Origin: Heterostelium album PN500
Taxonomy: Eukaryota > Evosea > Eumycetozoa > Acytosteliales > Acytosteliaceae
Direction: 5' to 3'
Assembly: GCF_000004825.1 (NCBI RefSeq)
Contig: NW_008805074.1
Location: 930,001 to 994,000 of the forward strand
Length of the DNA: 64,000 nt
In this document: in pieces, positions 47,616 through 60,869 of the stretch
Layout of the letters: each line of letters starts with the position of its first letter
Numbering within the stretch: the first letter of the stretch is position 1
The notes under the pieces: model-generated
Databases searched by the model: none
The model's input: the letters and a program-made list of their open reading frames with translations, nothing else
Told to the model about the DNA's origin: nothing
Translations under genes and position numbers: made by a program

Positions 47616-50600
47616 ATGAATATAAATAGTGGAATGGGAGGAATGGGTGGAATGGGTGGAATGCCAACACCTCCACCTGGCTGGCAGATATCAATGGATA
47701 ATATGGGTCGTTTGTTCTATTTCAATCCGATGACACAGCAGCAGTCGTGGGTACCTCCACCAGGTTCAGGTCCGGCAGGATCGATGCCAATTGGTGGCAT
47801 GGGTGCAACTACTTCGACTACAGGTTCTGGCGGTGGTATGTCACAATCACCGAAACCATTCAACGTATCGAGCCTTGCCAGTTCAAAGTCGTCACTATCC
47901 TCATCGAGTTTACCCGAGGGCTGGGAGGAAGCCACCGACAATCAAGGTCGTGTTTACTATATAGACCACATCAACAAAAAGACAAGTTGGATTCATCCAA
48001 ACTTCTCACAACAGCTACATCAACAACAGCAACAACAACAACCAATCTCAATTCCACAGCAACAACATCATCACCAACAACCAATAGCTTCTTCACCACC
48101 TGCTTCTTCCGACTACCCATCCATACAACCAAAGAAACAGAATGATACTTTCTATCCTTCAATGGCTGAATATGGTTATAGTAAGTAATATACTATATAT
48201 ATAGATATGTTAATTAGTTATTCAATTACTAACAATTGATTGATTTGATACATAGATATTCCATCTTCCTCATTACCAGGAACATTGGCACAACAACAAC
48301 AACCAAAACAACCAGTTAGAGCACCAGAGCCACAGAGACAGAGAACTTCTTCTGCTCCACAAGTTCCACTTCCAACGATAGTTAGACAACCAATTCCAAA
48401 GTCAACTACGATTCTCTCACAAACAGCACCACTCTGGGATCTAGAGAAGACAATACCTGCTTGTGCAAATTGTTATTTACCATTCACTGTTATTAGAAGA
48501 AGAGTATGTTTTTTTTATTATTATCCTTTCTTTTTTTTTTTTAAAACTATGATTAACTAATTGATATGTACAAATAGCATCATTGTAGATGTTGTCAAAG
48601 AGAGTTTTGTGATGCATGCAGTCAAAAGAGAATTGCAATACCACAATTCAATCATTTGGATCCTGTCAGAGTTTGTATATATTGTTTCATTCACACAACT
48701 GGTATGTTTATCATAACAATAACAATAATATAATCCTATCGATTTGATTTAACTAATAGATTCTTTGATATTTTACGTTTAGATCATGATAAGACATGTA
48801 TTTCACGTTTGGTTCCATATTTCTTGGATTTCCACAGAGATCTGAACCACCAATATCAAGCACTAGTTGAAATCTATGATTTCTTATTGAGCAACCAGAA
48901 CAATGCTGAAAAGATTGATTGTGCATTGGTAGGTGGATTGAAACCATTCTTGGAATATATCTCTAGAATGACAAAAGAGAATCACAAGAGTGATACTCTA
49001 ACCATTGCTTGTCAAATATTATCATTATTATCAAAATGTATGTATTATTAAACAAGTAAAGATAGAAACAGTTCAATTCAATACTAACATGCGTGTTATC
49101 GTTATAATAATAATAATAATAATAATAACTATAGATGAAAAGTTATTGAAAACTATTCAGGAACCAGAATATATTGCTACTCTATTTGATTTGATGTCAT
49201 GTACAGATATTCCATCGATTAAATTGGATTGTGCCAGACTATTGAAGAACATTGTGTCCAATGTCGACAAGAATGCCAATAGTGCTGCCAATCAGGGTGG
49301 TTCGTCGGCTGCCTCCTCGGTTCCACCTTCACCGGCGACACCGGCTACACCAGCATCGACAGCGGCATCGCCAGCCACCACACCCGCTCTCGAGACTCTG
49401 AAGCTCTCAAACATTGTAACGAAATCACATATCGTACAGATTGTTTCATTGCTCGAGACACCCATCTCCAAGGAGGAATTCCAATTGGAGCTTCTCAAGA
49501 TTTTGCGTATCTTGGCACACGACGAAGAATCACTCACAAACATCTCGCAATCCAATGCAATCGAAGCGGTCACACCATTGCTTTCATCAACCAGACCCGA
49601 CATACTCAAGAGTGTCCTCAAGATTCTCACCAGACTATCGATTCTCGATAAGAAGAACGCTGAGAAACTCTATTCAGTGGGTGGTGTCATCTTCCTCTTG
49701 GAGATTGTTACCAAACAAATCGTTCAATTAAATAATATCTTGATAAGATTGTTATACTCATTAAGTAAAACAAGTAAGTAATAGAAAACGAAACAATGAT
49801 CATTATTTAAAGTTTAACAACAAATTATTAACAAAACAATCATTTTTTTTCTTTTTCTTCTTATCAATAGAATTATGTGCAAATGCAATTGCATCATCAG
49901 AGGCAGGTGTTGGAGCAATTCTATTCTTGTACTCCAACTCCACTGGAAATGCAGCATTACAAGAACCAATTCTATTGCTTTTAGATCAAATCTTGGAGTA
50001 TAATCCAGTGAAACAATTGCATGTTCTAATTTCATCGAATGATGCCTTCATCAAGACTTTGCTTCAATCATTTAGAAATCCAACTCTTGAACCATTGGCA
50101 CTTTCAATCTTTAACCAACTTTGTTTAACAGGTAAGTTATCATTCAACTAACTAACTAACTAATTATTTTTAAAATAACTTTTATTAACTTACTATTTTA
50201 ATCTTTAAAACATTTTAGATCAAAGTAAAGAATCATTAAGAACACACGGTTTAATTGAACCAATTCTATCAATGATGTGCGATAAAAGTAAAAATATTGT
50301 ACTTCCACTTGAAATTTTATCAAGAATTGCTTTAAATAATGGTATGTTTTTTATTAGTATTCTCCACAACAATTAAAGATTTATTAATATTATTATTAAA
50401 TAATCAATAGAAAAAGCATGTTATAATATATTTGAAGTTGGAGGTATCTCTGTTTTGATTGATATCATGACAACTCCACCACCACAAGTTCCAAAGAAAG
50501 AGGTACCAGTTGTTAATGGTGCTCTTTCGCCACTAAGTCAAATACCATACAGTGATTTGGAGGAAATGGCAGAATCAACCTATAATGCTGATCTCAAACG

Positions 50601-53600
50601 TCATGAACTCTTTAAGAAGGTACAGTACAACACTGTAAAGTTGGTCGGTAACCTATCGCACTCAAAGAACATCGTACAGGAGTTTGTTCACTTTGAAGAT
50701 GGTGCCGGTGTGAAAGCGTTGGTCGCTCTTCTCAATCCATCGGTTGACGAGTCTGTCAAGCAAGTTGCTTCGGAGGCACTGAGCAATCTCTGTGAGAACG
50801 AAGCTTGCTCCATCTTGGTGTTGAGTGAGGGTGGACTTACCTACTCGATGGCATTGCTCTCCTCGTCAAACACCTTGATCAAGACCAATGCACTTCGTCT
50901 TCTTCAACGACTCGCTTCTCACTCGCCAGAGATCAAGTTTGTCATTTCCGAGGGTGCTTCCATTCGTCAGATTGTAGAGATGCTCTCTAACCAGTCGCCA
51001 GACGTTAAGAAATGTGCAATCTTCTCGTTGGCCGAGTTGTGTAAGGATAACGAATCGAATCGTGAACAAGCATTCAAGTTTGGATGTCTTGGTGTTCTTG
51101 TCCAGGCATTCAATAGCTATGTCAACGATCCCAAGACACTGGTTTGTCTATTGGAGATTGTTTCTGGTTTCGCAGGTCAGTCTGACCAATACCGTAGTGT
51201 TCTCCTCGGTACCAACATCGTGCAATGCATCATCGAATACCTCTTCCAGAGTATGAGTGCACAAGACGACAACTTTGTCATTCAATCTCAAGTGTTTTCA
51301 GTGTTGATTCTCTCACAGATGATCAGAGAGAACATGGGAGACCAAATTAGAAAGATTATCGATTCCGGTATCATCTTGTCATTGGTTCCATTGTTGGCAG
51401 TGAAGAACTCCTATCTCCAGGAATACACTCTCACAGTTTTGAATACCATTTCTCGTTCCAGTTCTTCAGATTTGAGAGAATCTTTGATGTCAAGTGGACC
51501 TATCCTTGCCAGTCTATCGGAGCTCCTCACCTCAAAGAACGAATCGATTCTCTTGAACTCACTCTCCATTCTTCTGGAGTTGTCAAAGAGTCCGGAATGC
51601 GGTGGATATCTTTTGTCTACCAATGCTATCAGTCAAATCTCAGAGTTGATCATCAGTCCCAGCACTCCTCAGCCAGTGAAGAGCTTGGCAATCCACTTGA
51701 TCTCTTCACTCTTCTCTAGTAACTCTAACAACGCCAATATCTGGGAGATCTTTACAAATAAAGCTGGAATTCCAGGTCTTGTTGCTCTGCTCTCCTCTAC
51801 CAATATCGTTGCACAAGTCACTAGTGCCAATGCTTTATCGGCGATTGTCGTCGACGGACCAGGTCGAGCACGTGTTGTCGAGTCTGGCGGTCTACCAGCT
51901 TTGGTCAACGCTCTCTCCTCATCCAATGTCAATGTTGCATGTGCCGTTTTGGTCACCATTCTTGGTCTCTCACTTGAGGATGAGTTGTGTGAACTCATTG
52001 TCAATCTAGGTGCATTGAATCCACTGCTCAACATCCTTTCGAATCCAGAGTTCATGTCGAACAACATCAACATCGACGCCAAGCTCTACTCGTGTGAAAC
52101 CATCTTTAACTTGGCATCCAATCAACAGTGTCGTGCATTGATTTGCGATACCAAGTTAATCTCACAACTCTTGGATCTCCTATTCATTGGCAATGAGCAA
52201 TACAAGGTAGTTGCTTGCAAGACACTGGCTGTACTTGCTGCCGATCCAAACACCGCCAAGATGGTATGCGAACAAGGTGGAATAATGGGTCTCGTTCCAC
52301 TGCTCTCCAGTCCATCCAGTGATGAAAACACAATTATGTCTGCCGCAATTGCACTCACCAATCTCGGTAGATTCAACAATATGGCAAAGAATCATATCAT
52401 CACCTCGATCAACGACCAAGGTGTAACTGGATTGGACATCATCATTTCGATTCTCTCCATCAAGGAAGGCGTTAAATCAAGTCAAAAGATCAAGCTACAA
52501 CTTCTCGATCTCCTCACTCTTTGCTCGGATGATGCTTCTTTTGCCACTGTGCTCGAGACACTTCCAAATGCCATTCCAAACCTGTTGTCGCTTCTCTCCG
52601 CTTCACTCTCACAGCTCCCGACTGCCAACACCTCGTTGCCAACCACTGAAGCATCGCCAAAGAAGGAATTGGCTCCAGATACCAATCAATTGATGATCGT
52701 ATTCAAGACACTCTCGATTGTGATTACAGTCTCTAACAATCCAAAGATTAGAAACCAACTAGTCGAACACAATTGTCTCAAGTCAGTATCGATGTTGCTC
52801 TCGCCACCACCAGAGCAATTGGTATCACTCGACTCACTCTCGAGCTCCATCTCACTCCTTGATATGCCAACTAAAGAACCAGAGCCACAACAACGTGTTA
52901 ATTTAGACTCAATCGAAGAGAAAGAAGAAGTCAACAAGCAATGTCTTAATCTCGTATACACATTCTCTTTCTCAGAGAGCGGTAAGACACAGGTTAGAAA
53001 CTCCAAACTACTTCCAATCGTACAAAGATTCTTGGATTCAAAGATGGAGGATCAAGTTTGTATTGCTCTTAGAACTATGTATAATCTTTCAATTTCAAGT
53101 AAGTCTTTAAACCAATTAATTAACAACCAAACACTAAATAATAACACTAACTAACACCTCATCATAAACAGATATAAATAGAGTTGAAATCAATTCAAAT
53201 GGTGGAATGGATAAGATATTGGATATCTTTACAAAGACAAGCAATCCAAATATTGTATTAAATTCACTTTGTACATTGTATAATTTAATGTTTTTATGTA
53301 TGTATAAATAATATTGGAACTAATTAATATCTTGGTTGGTTATTTCTAACTTTTTTTTTTTTTTTTTTTTTTTTAATTAATCAGCTGATAATTTCAATTT
53401 GTTTATCAAGAGAGATTGTTTTAAGATTCTGTCTCAATGTATCAACTATCCAAATGAAGGTATTCAACTGTGGGCTATAATGATCATCAATCGTCACTTG
53501 AACACCGAGAAGTACTCTGAGATCCTTGCTAACCAAGGTGTCATCAGTGGACTCTTAACTATTTTAAGTACTGCCTCGAGTGAGAACCTCATTCTCTATG

Positions 53601-53833
53601 TACTAAAAACTTTGAATGATATGTCACCATACGGTAAGTTTTATCAATCTTGTCAAACAATTATTATTATTATTACTCCAACTTTACTAACTTTTATTAA
53701 CAAATAAATAGATCATGCAAGAAAATTAATAGAGAATCAAATTCCAGTTGAAATTTTGAAAGCAATTCAAACTGTTCCAAACACAACCATCAGAGAATTA
53801 GCTGAATCACTTTTAAGATGTTTTGGACAATAA
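47616..53833 (+). CDS. WW-WW-FYVE-armadillo repeat protein
   Basis: Eleven exons: 47616-48180, 48256-48503, 48578-48701, 48783-49037, 49135-49773, 49871-50131, 50219-50341, 50411-53098, 53172-53297, 53385-53633, 53712-53833; 1,799 residues. Two WW domains open the chain ([18 protein letters not shown]...SWVPP, and [19 protein letters not shown]). A Pro/Gln linker leads to a canonical FYVE finger at about 250-320 ([43 protein letters not shown]). The remaining 1,450 residues are armadillo-like helical repeats ([70 protein letters not shown]). WW domains bind Pro-rich ligands and FYVE binds PI3P, so an endosomal scaffold is likely. Nine of ten introns are in phase 1. Confidence 0.93.
53351..53374 (+). 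repeat. Poly-T tract of 24 bases in an intron
   Basis: It lies just before the acceptor of exon 10 of the WW-FYVE-ARM gene and serves as its pyrimidine tract. Homopolymers of this length are prone to sequencing error. Confidence 0.9.
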
Positions 53834-55507
<1,674 letters not shown>

Positions 55508-55960
55508 ATATGATTAATCATAACAAAGATATTGTTTAAAATAAAATATAAATACCACAAAAAAGACAAATCATCATTATCTATACACTCTATCATTTTA
55601 TAATTATAATAATAATAATATACATATGAATTGCACAAAAAATATGTATATGTTTGTTTATTGGAATAATCCACTAAATAAATTGATTAATAACTTCTCG
55701 GAATTAGTTTATCTTAATTAAGATATTGAAATTTCAAAAATCTGATATTTCATTAAATTAACAACTCTAAGTTTGGATTCTTTTGGAACAAATAAGCTTC
55801 CACACAAACACACACAACATATTTTACCTTTTTAATTTTAATTTTTTTTATTTTTAAAAAAGGAAATTACAAGACTTTAAAAAAATTTTGTTCATAAATT
55901 TTCATAAATTTTTTGAACAAAAAATAAAAAAACTAAATTTCTTTCATCAAATATCATCAC
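55508..55960. other. Spacer upstream of thioredoxin reductase
   Basis: AT-rich, with a direct repeat of TTCATAAATTTT at 55892-55914 and A tracts just before the ATG. No gene is seen. Confidence 0.5.
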
Positions 55961-56393
55961 ATGTTTCGATTGAGTACAAAGTTAACAAGTAATAAAACTT
56001 TATTCTCAAAAACAGTCAAATCAGTAACAACACTTAATAACATTACCTACAATACAACTATCAACAACACATCAAGAGCATTCTCTTCAAAGTTATTCAG
56101 TAGTATTACTCAGAGTTCATCAACAAGCAAAAAGCTATTTGGACTTATTTCATCAACTACCTTACTCTTACAAGTCAGCAATCAAAATAAAGATACATTA
56201 TCATTAACAGAGCAATCACAACAACAAAGAAAAATGTCTTCATACTCACCATCAAAGATTGAAAATGTCGTAATCATTGGTTCCGGTCCTGCCGGTCACA
56301 CTGCCGCCGTCTACACTGGAAGGTATAGTATCAATTGATAAAATTGAGAAATTAGCGAAGAATAAATATTGACTTAATCACCATCCTCTCTTA

Positions 56394-56426
<33 letters not shown>

Positions 56427-57309
56427 TTATTATAGAGCTCGTTTGGATCCATTGATGTTTGAAGGTTTCATGGCTGGTGGAGTTGCCGCCGGTGGTCAAT
56501 TAACTACTACTACAGAGATTGAGAATTTCCCAGGTTTCCCAGGTGAAATCTCAGGTCCAGAGTTGATGGATAGAATGCGTGAGCAATCGATCAAGTGCGG
56601 TGCCAGAATCGAAACAAAGAATATTGTAAAGCTCGATTTGAGCGAACGTCCATTCAAGATTTACATTGAAGACGAACCAGAACCAATCCAATCGAAATCA
56701 ATCATCTTGGCCACCGGTGCCACCGCCAAGAAGATGGGTGTACCAGGTGAAGAGACCTACTGGAGCAAGGGTATCTCTGCATGTGCCGTTTGTGACGGTG
56801 CCCTGCCAATCTATCGTAACAAGCACTTGGCTGTCGTTGGTGGAGGTGATACCGCCTGTGAAGAAGCTACCTTCCTCACTCATTTCGCTAGCAAGGTCAC
56901 AATGTTGGTTAGAAGAGACGAGATGCGTGCATCGAAAGCCATGCAACAACGTGTCTTGACCAACCCAAAGATCGAGATCATTTGGAATCACACTTTGCTC
57001 TCTGCCCAAGGTGGTGACAAGCTCACCGATTTGACCATCCAGAACGTCCTCACCAAGGAGGAGAAAAAGTTGGAAGTCGGTGGTTTGTTCTACGCCATCG
57101 GACACGTTCCAAACACTGCTTTCTTGAACGGTCAAATCGAAACCGACGAAACCGGTTACATTATCACCAAGGGACACTCCACCGAGACCAACGTAAAAGG
57201 TGTGTTTGCCTGTGGTGACGTACAAGATAAAATCTACAGACAAGCCATCACTGCTGCCGGTACTGGTTGTATGAGTGCTTTGGAGGCTGAAAGATTCTTG
57301 TCCCACTAA
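55961..57309 (+). CDS. trrA: Thioredoxin reductase (low-Mr type) with mitochondrial leader
   Basis: Two exons, 55961-56322 and 56436-57309, giving 411 residues. It is the NADPH- and FAD-dependent reductase of thioredoxin. Motifs are VVIIGSGPAGHTAAVYTGRA (FAD), CAVC (redox centre in GISACAVCDGALP), VVGGGDTACEE (NADPH) and GVFACGDVQDKIYRQAITAA. The first 91 residues are Ser/Thr/Lys-rich without acids at the start (MFRLSTKLTSNKTLFSKTVK), a mitochondrial presequence type. An in-frame ATG at 56234 (MSSYSPSKIENVV) would give 320 residues, the standard cytosolic length, so two starts could serve two compartments. The intron contains a (CGT)n microsatellite. Confidence 0.96.
56394..56425 (+). repeat. 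(CGT)n microsatellite in the thioredoxin reductase intron
   Basis: About ten CGT/TCG units. This is the densest CpG stretch in the window and contrasts with the usual AT-rich introns. Confidence 0.9.
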
Positions 57310-57538
57310 ACCATCGAAACTTTCAAATCCACAATCAAAATAAATTCTTTTTTTTTAAACTATGAGTACTTTTTCTAGGCTCATTAAGCAATTAATTATA
57401 AAATATATTTTAATTTAATATAATATCTGGATTGGCATGTTATTTATTTATAAAAATAATCTATGATTTTTTTTTTTTTTTTCAAACTATAATAATATTA
57501 CAAATATATAAAGTATTTTATTGCCAATTTAAAGTAAA

Positions 57539-58175
57539 TTAATTTGGTGGACCAAGTTTCAAAGTATTGATAACTACGAATGGTGTATCACCAACACGAT
57601 TTATCATTGGTATTTCGGTGACCATGAATTCGATTGGAGTCAAAACCGCTTTGAATTGTGAGATCTTTGATTGAGTTTCCTTCAATGTACCGAATTGACC
57701 GATGGTCATGTGCGGAGTGAATCCACGATCGGACAACTCATTGAAACCTGGTAATGCTCCGGTGAGAGCGGATTGCAATTCATGAATAGCAAAGGGACGG
57801 TCGGTTTCCGGCGCCAACCAGAGTACACACTTCTTACCATGTTCAAAGTAAGAGAACTCATTGAATTTGATTTTGAAAGCAGGTACTCTACCTACTGCCT
57901 CTTGAAGTTGAGGCAACTTTGATTCAAACATATCTAATGGTACAAATGGGAAAATCCTAATATTACATAATGGAAAAACAAAATTAGATGGAATGAATGA
58001 ATGAAAATGTTTATCATCATTTTTGTGATATTTACAAATTAATATGTGGCATCCACCTATTGAAAGCGGCATCATGATTTTGTCGCCACTGTTGGACTTG
58101 ATTGCACAACTCTATAGGCGGGGCAATACAAATTGCTGATTTAAACTCTTTTCTATCAGCTGCACTTGTAGTCAT
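57539..58175 (-). CDS. 2H phosphoesterase superfamily protein (2'-5' RNA ligase-like)
   Basis: Two exons, 58175-58036 and 57956-57539, giving 185 residues. The superfamily has two His-containing motifs; here they are RWMPHINLIFPF (formed across the splice junction) and FTPHMTIGQF. The first has His-Ile-Asn rather than His-x-Thr/Ser, as in the RWMPHINL group of eukaryotic members. These enzymes act on 2',3'-cyclic phosphates or 2'-5' linkages in RNA processing. The chain begins MTTSAADRKEFKSAICIAPP. Without the first exon the first His motif would be lost; the 79-nt intron could be misread as coding because its frame stays open. Confidence 0.88.
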
Positions 58176-58674
58176 TTTTTAAATTTGTATTTTAAAAAAA
58201 AAAATTATATAAGATATTAATAAAAAATAAGATTTATTTTATTTTTTAAAAACTTTCAATTACTTTTATAAATAGTTTGATTGAAGTGCTTTGGAAATTG
58301 GTTGCTAAAAAAAATCAGAAATTATTTAAAATGGGAATTTTATCAAAAAAGACTCATAATATTAAATATATATCGGAACGAAATTTTAAATTAATTATAT
58401 ATATATACATTGGTAAATTATCAAGTATTAGTAGTTTAATTATTTGTCAAAATATTTTTGAATATTTATAAGTTTTATAAATATTTAGTTAATAAAAAAT
58501 AAACATAATTAACAAAATTGTTTTTTTTTTCTAAAATTAAAATAAAATAAAATTCATTAAAAAAAAAAAAAAAGCAAATTTATCAAATTTTATTTTATGC
58601 TTTTTTTTTTTTTTTAATGAAACTGGTGATTTTTTTTATTCATATCATTTTAGAAAAAATTTAGTTATAAAAAA
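58176..58674. other. Divergent spacer rich in A and T tracts
   Basis: Promoter region between the 2H phosphoesterase and the RRM protein. Several homopolymer runs occur at 58558-58615, and AATTTAT is repeated. No coding frame is convincing. Confidence 0.5.
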
Positions 58675-59890
58675 ATGGTAATATAAATATACTTAAATCT
58701 AGATCGTAGATTTGTTGTTGATTATGATGATGATGTTAATATAAAATTAAACTTTTGAAATAAATAACAATTATAGGATGAATCTGTAAAGAGAGATGAA
58801 TCACAGAATATAGATGCCTATGAGCGATACTCGCCATCGAGATCGAGTAGATCGGGTTACAACGATTATCCACCACCACCATCAGCAAACGGAGGTAGCA
58901 GCAGTGGATACGGTAGCGGAAGTGGATACGGTTCCGGTGGATATGGTTCGAGCAGCGGTTCCAGTGGTGGATACAGCGGTGGCGGTGGTCAGACCTATGG
59001 TGACTACGGTAGTGGCTACGGAGGTGGTTACGGTGGTGGCTATGGTGGTGGATACAGAGACCGTTATCCTCCACCCCGTGGATATGGCGGTGGATACCGT
59101 GATAGAGACTACGGAAGAGATCCAAGAGATCACTACTACAGAGATAGTTACCGTGATCACGGATATGGTGGTGGATACGAACGTAGAGGATACGGTGGTG
59201 GTGGCGGTGGCGGTGGTTACGGTGGTGGATATGGAGGTGGTGGTGGTGGTGGTGGTGGATACGGTGGTGGATACAGAGATAGAGGACACCCATACAGAAG
59301 ACCACCAAGAAGAGAAAAGTATGTTATTTCTATTATTATTATTATTACTTTTTTTACAAAAAAATATTGATAATCTAACTTTATTCTTATTTTTGTTTTT
59401 GTGTCTTAGTCATATTATGGATCAAGAAGAAAGAGATAAGAGTAAATGTTTGTTTGTTGGTAATCTACCATACCACTTCAATGAAACACATCTTACTTCT
59501 TTGTTTGGTAAGTTTGGTACTTTGGCAAATGTAAATGTCGGATTCGATAGAAAGACTGGACACAACAAGGGATATGCCTTTGTTGAGTTTGAATCGAAAA
59601 CTGATGCCGAAGAAGCATTCAAACAGTAAGTATTCGAAATTAGAAAACAATAATAAAAGATTGAGATACAATGCGATCGGACAATTGACCTAATCAAACT
59701 CTATGTACATGTGAACGATAGCTACAATACAACTGACGTTGAAGGTAGAAGACTTAGATTGGATTGGGATGTCGGTATGGCAAAGAAAGGTATCACCAAG
59801 TCAGGCCACGGCAGTGCAACTGGTGATTCTCAATCTTTACCACCACCTCCTCCACCAATCGATATTGATTCAATCCCCAACGACCAATAA
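58675..59890 (+). CDS. Gly/Tyr/Arg-rich RNA-binding protein with one RRM
   Basis: Four exons, 58675-58677, 58777-59318, 59410-59625 and 59722-59890, giving 309 residues. The first coding exon is the ATG alone, followed at once by a GTAATA donor; this is inferred because exon 2 is open from its acceptor and has no suitable ATG upstream. Residues 1-180 are Gly/Tyr/Ser then Arg-rich (GYGGGYGGGYRDRYPPPRG), a low-complexity segment of the type found in hnRNPs and in phase-separating proteins. The RRM shows RNP2 (CLFVGNLPY) and RNP1 (NKGYAFVEFE), ending GRRLRLDWDVG across the last junction. The tail is Pro-rich. A role in mRNA binding is likely; the target is unknown. Confidence 0.85.
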
Positions 59891-60075
59891 TTTAAAGTTG
59901 GCCAACTTTTAAAACAAAAACAAAAAAAACATAATAGAAACAAAAAAGTATTATTAATAGTTGCGAGTCGAGGCGAGTAAAAAACGAAAGAGTGTAGACA
60001 ATAGATCAAGGAGACTTACTGATGGATTGACTGACTGACTGACTGACGGAAGGACTTTGACGGGACATAAATAAG

Positions 60076-60192
60076 ATGACTTCTTTATTTATCGCGGAGA
60101 CGACGACGACGAGGAAAAAGGACAGCCGAATTCGAGGAGGTGACGATGCTGACAAGAAGAGGAGACAACCACTTGACAAAGACAACGAATGA
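60076..60192 (+). CDS. Doubtful 38-residue frame in a GC-rich segment
   Basis: ATG to TGA encodes MTSLFIAETTTTRKKDSRIR and a charged tail (GGDDADKKRRQPLDKDNE). It is hydrophilic and protein-like, but it uses codons such as GCG and ACG that are rare in the other genes here. It may be an alternative 3' exon, untranslated sequence of the RRM gene, or part of a non-coding RNA. Confidence 0.2.
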   Translation: MTSLFIAETTTTRKKDSRIRGGDDADKKRRQPLDKDNE

Positions 60193-60776
60193 CTATTAAA
60201 ATAACAATAACAATAATAATAACAAGATAATCATTACTTTTTTTTGTTTTGGAAATATTGAAAAAACACTTTTAGGATCACCATAATGTTAACTATTATG
60301 TGGATATAAAGGCGACTTTAATTTATTTGACTCAAAAACACCACTAACAACTATTACATACACATAAAATAATATTATTCGATTGATAAATATATAATAG
60401 CGACAAATGTCGATGATAGTTGTTTGTTGATTTATGTGGATATATCGTGGATGTTGGATCGATGTAGTTTTGTTATTTTATTTTATTTTATTTTATTGAT
60501 ATTAAAGAATTAATTACGATGTTGGTGGATTATTAAAATGATATGATCAAAATAGAGAAAGAGGAAGAGTGTGAGAAGTGGAGAGTAATTTGATGTTGAA
60601 TATGATTATGATATCGATGAAAGATATTGGATTGGAGTAATGATTTACAATCGAATAGCAATCGTGTTTATAAGTAAGTGTTCAACTTTGTTAAAAAAAA
60701 AAAACAAATCAAACAAACAAATATATACAATAAATATGTTACTCTTATAGTTTATAAACTATCATTAATGAAATAA

Positions 60777-60805
60777 ACTATCTATTTCTACTTGAAATAG
60801 ATGGT
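60777..60805. repeat. Hairpin, 12-bp stem
   Basis: ACTATCTATTTC and GAAATAGATGGT pair around a 5-base loop with one mismatch or wobble. It lies 65 bases beyond the NTH1 stop codon, so it may fold in the 3' untranslated region of that gene. Confidence 0.5.
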
Positions 60806-60869
60806 ATGTGCTCTTTAATACCTTTTATTGTGTATATACAAATATGAATATTGAGTTAAGCTTTAGAGA

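Larger units (their letters stand above)
59891..60869. other. Spacer with an unusual GC-rich segment
   Basis: Convergent spacer between the RRM gene and NTH1. 59960-60192 is purine- and CpG-rich, with a (GACT)n run near 60026-60047, and includes a 38-codon frame at 60076-60192. A hairpin lies at 60777-60805. Confidence 0.5.

Noticed and set aside
58736-59308. Long antisense frames (190 and 135 codons, His- or Ser/Thr-rich) opposite the RRM gene
   Set aside because: They mirror the GGT/GGA and TAC codon period of the Gly/Tyr-rich exon and have no independent coding signs.
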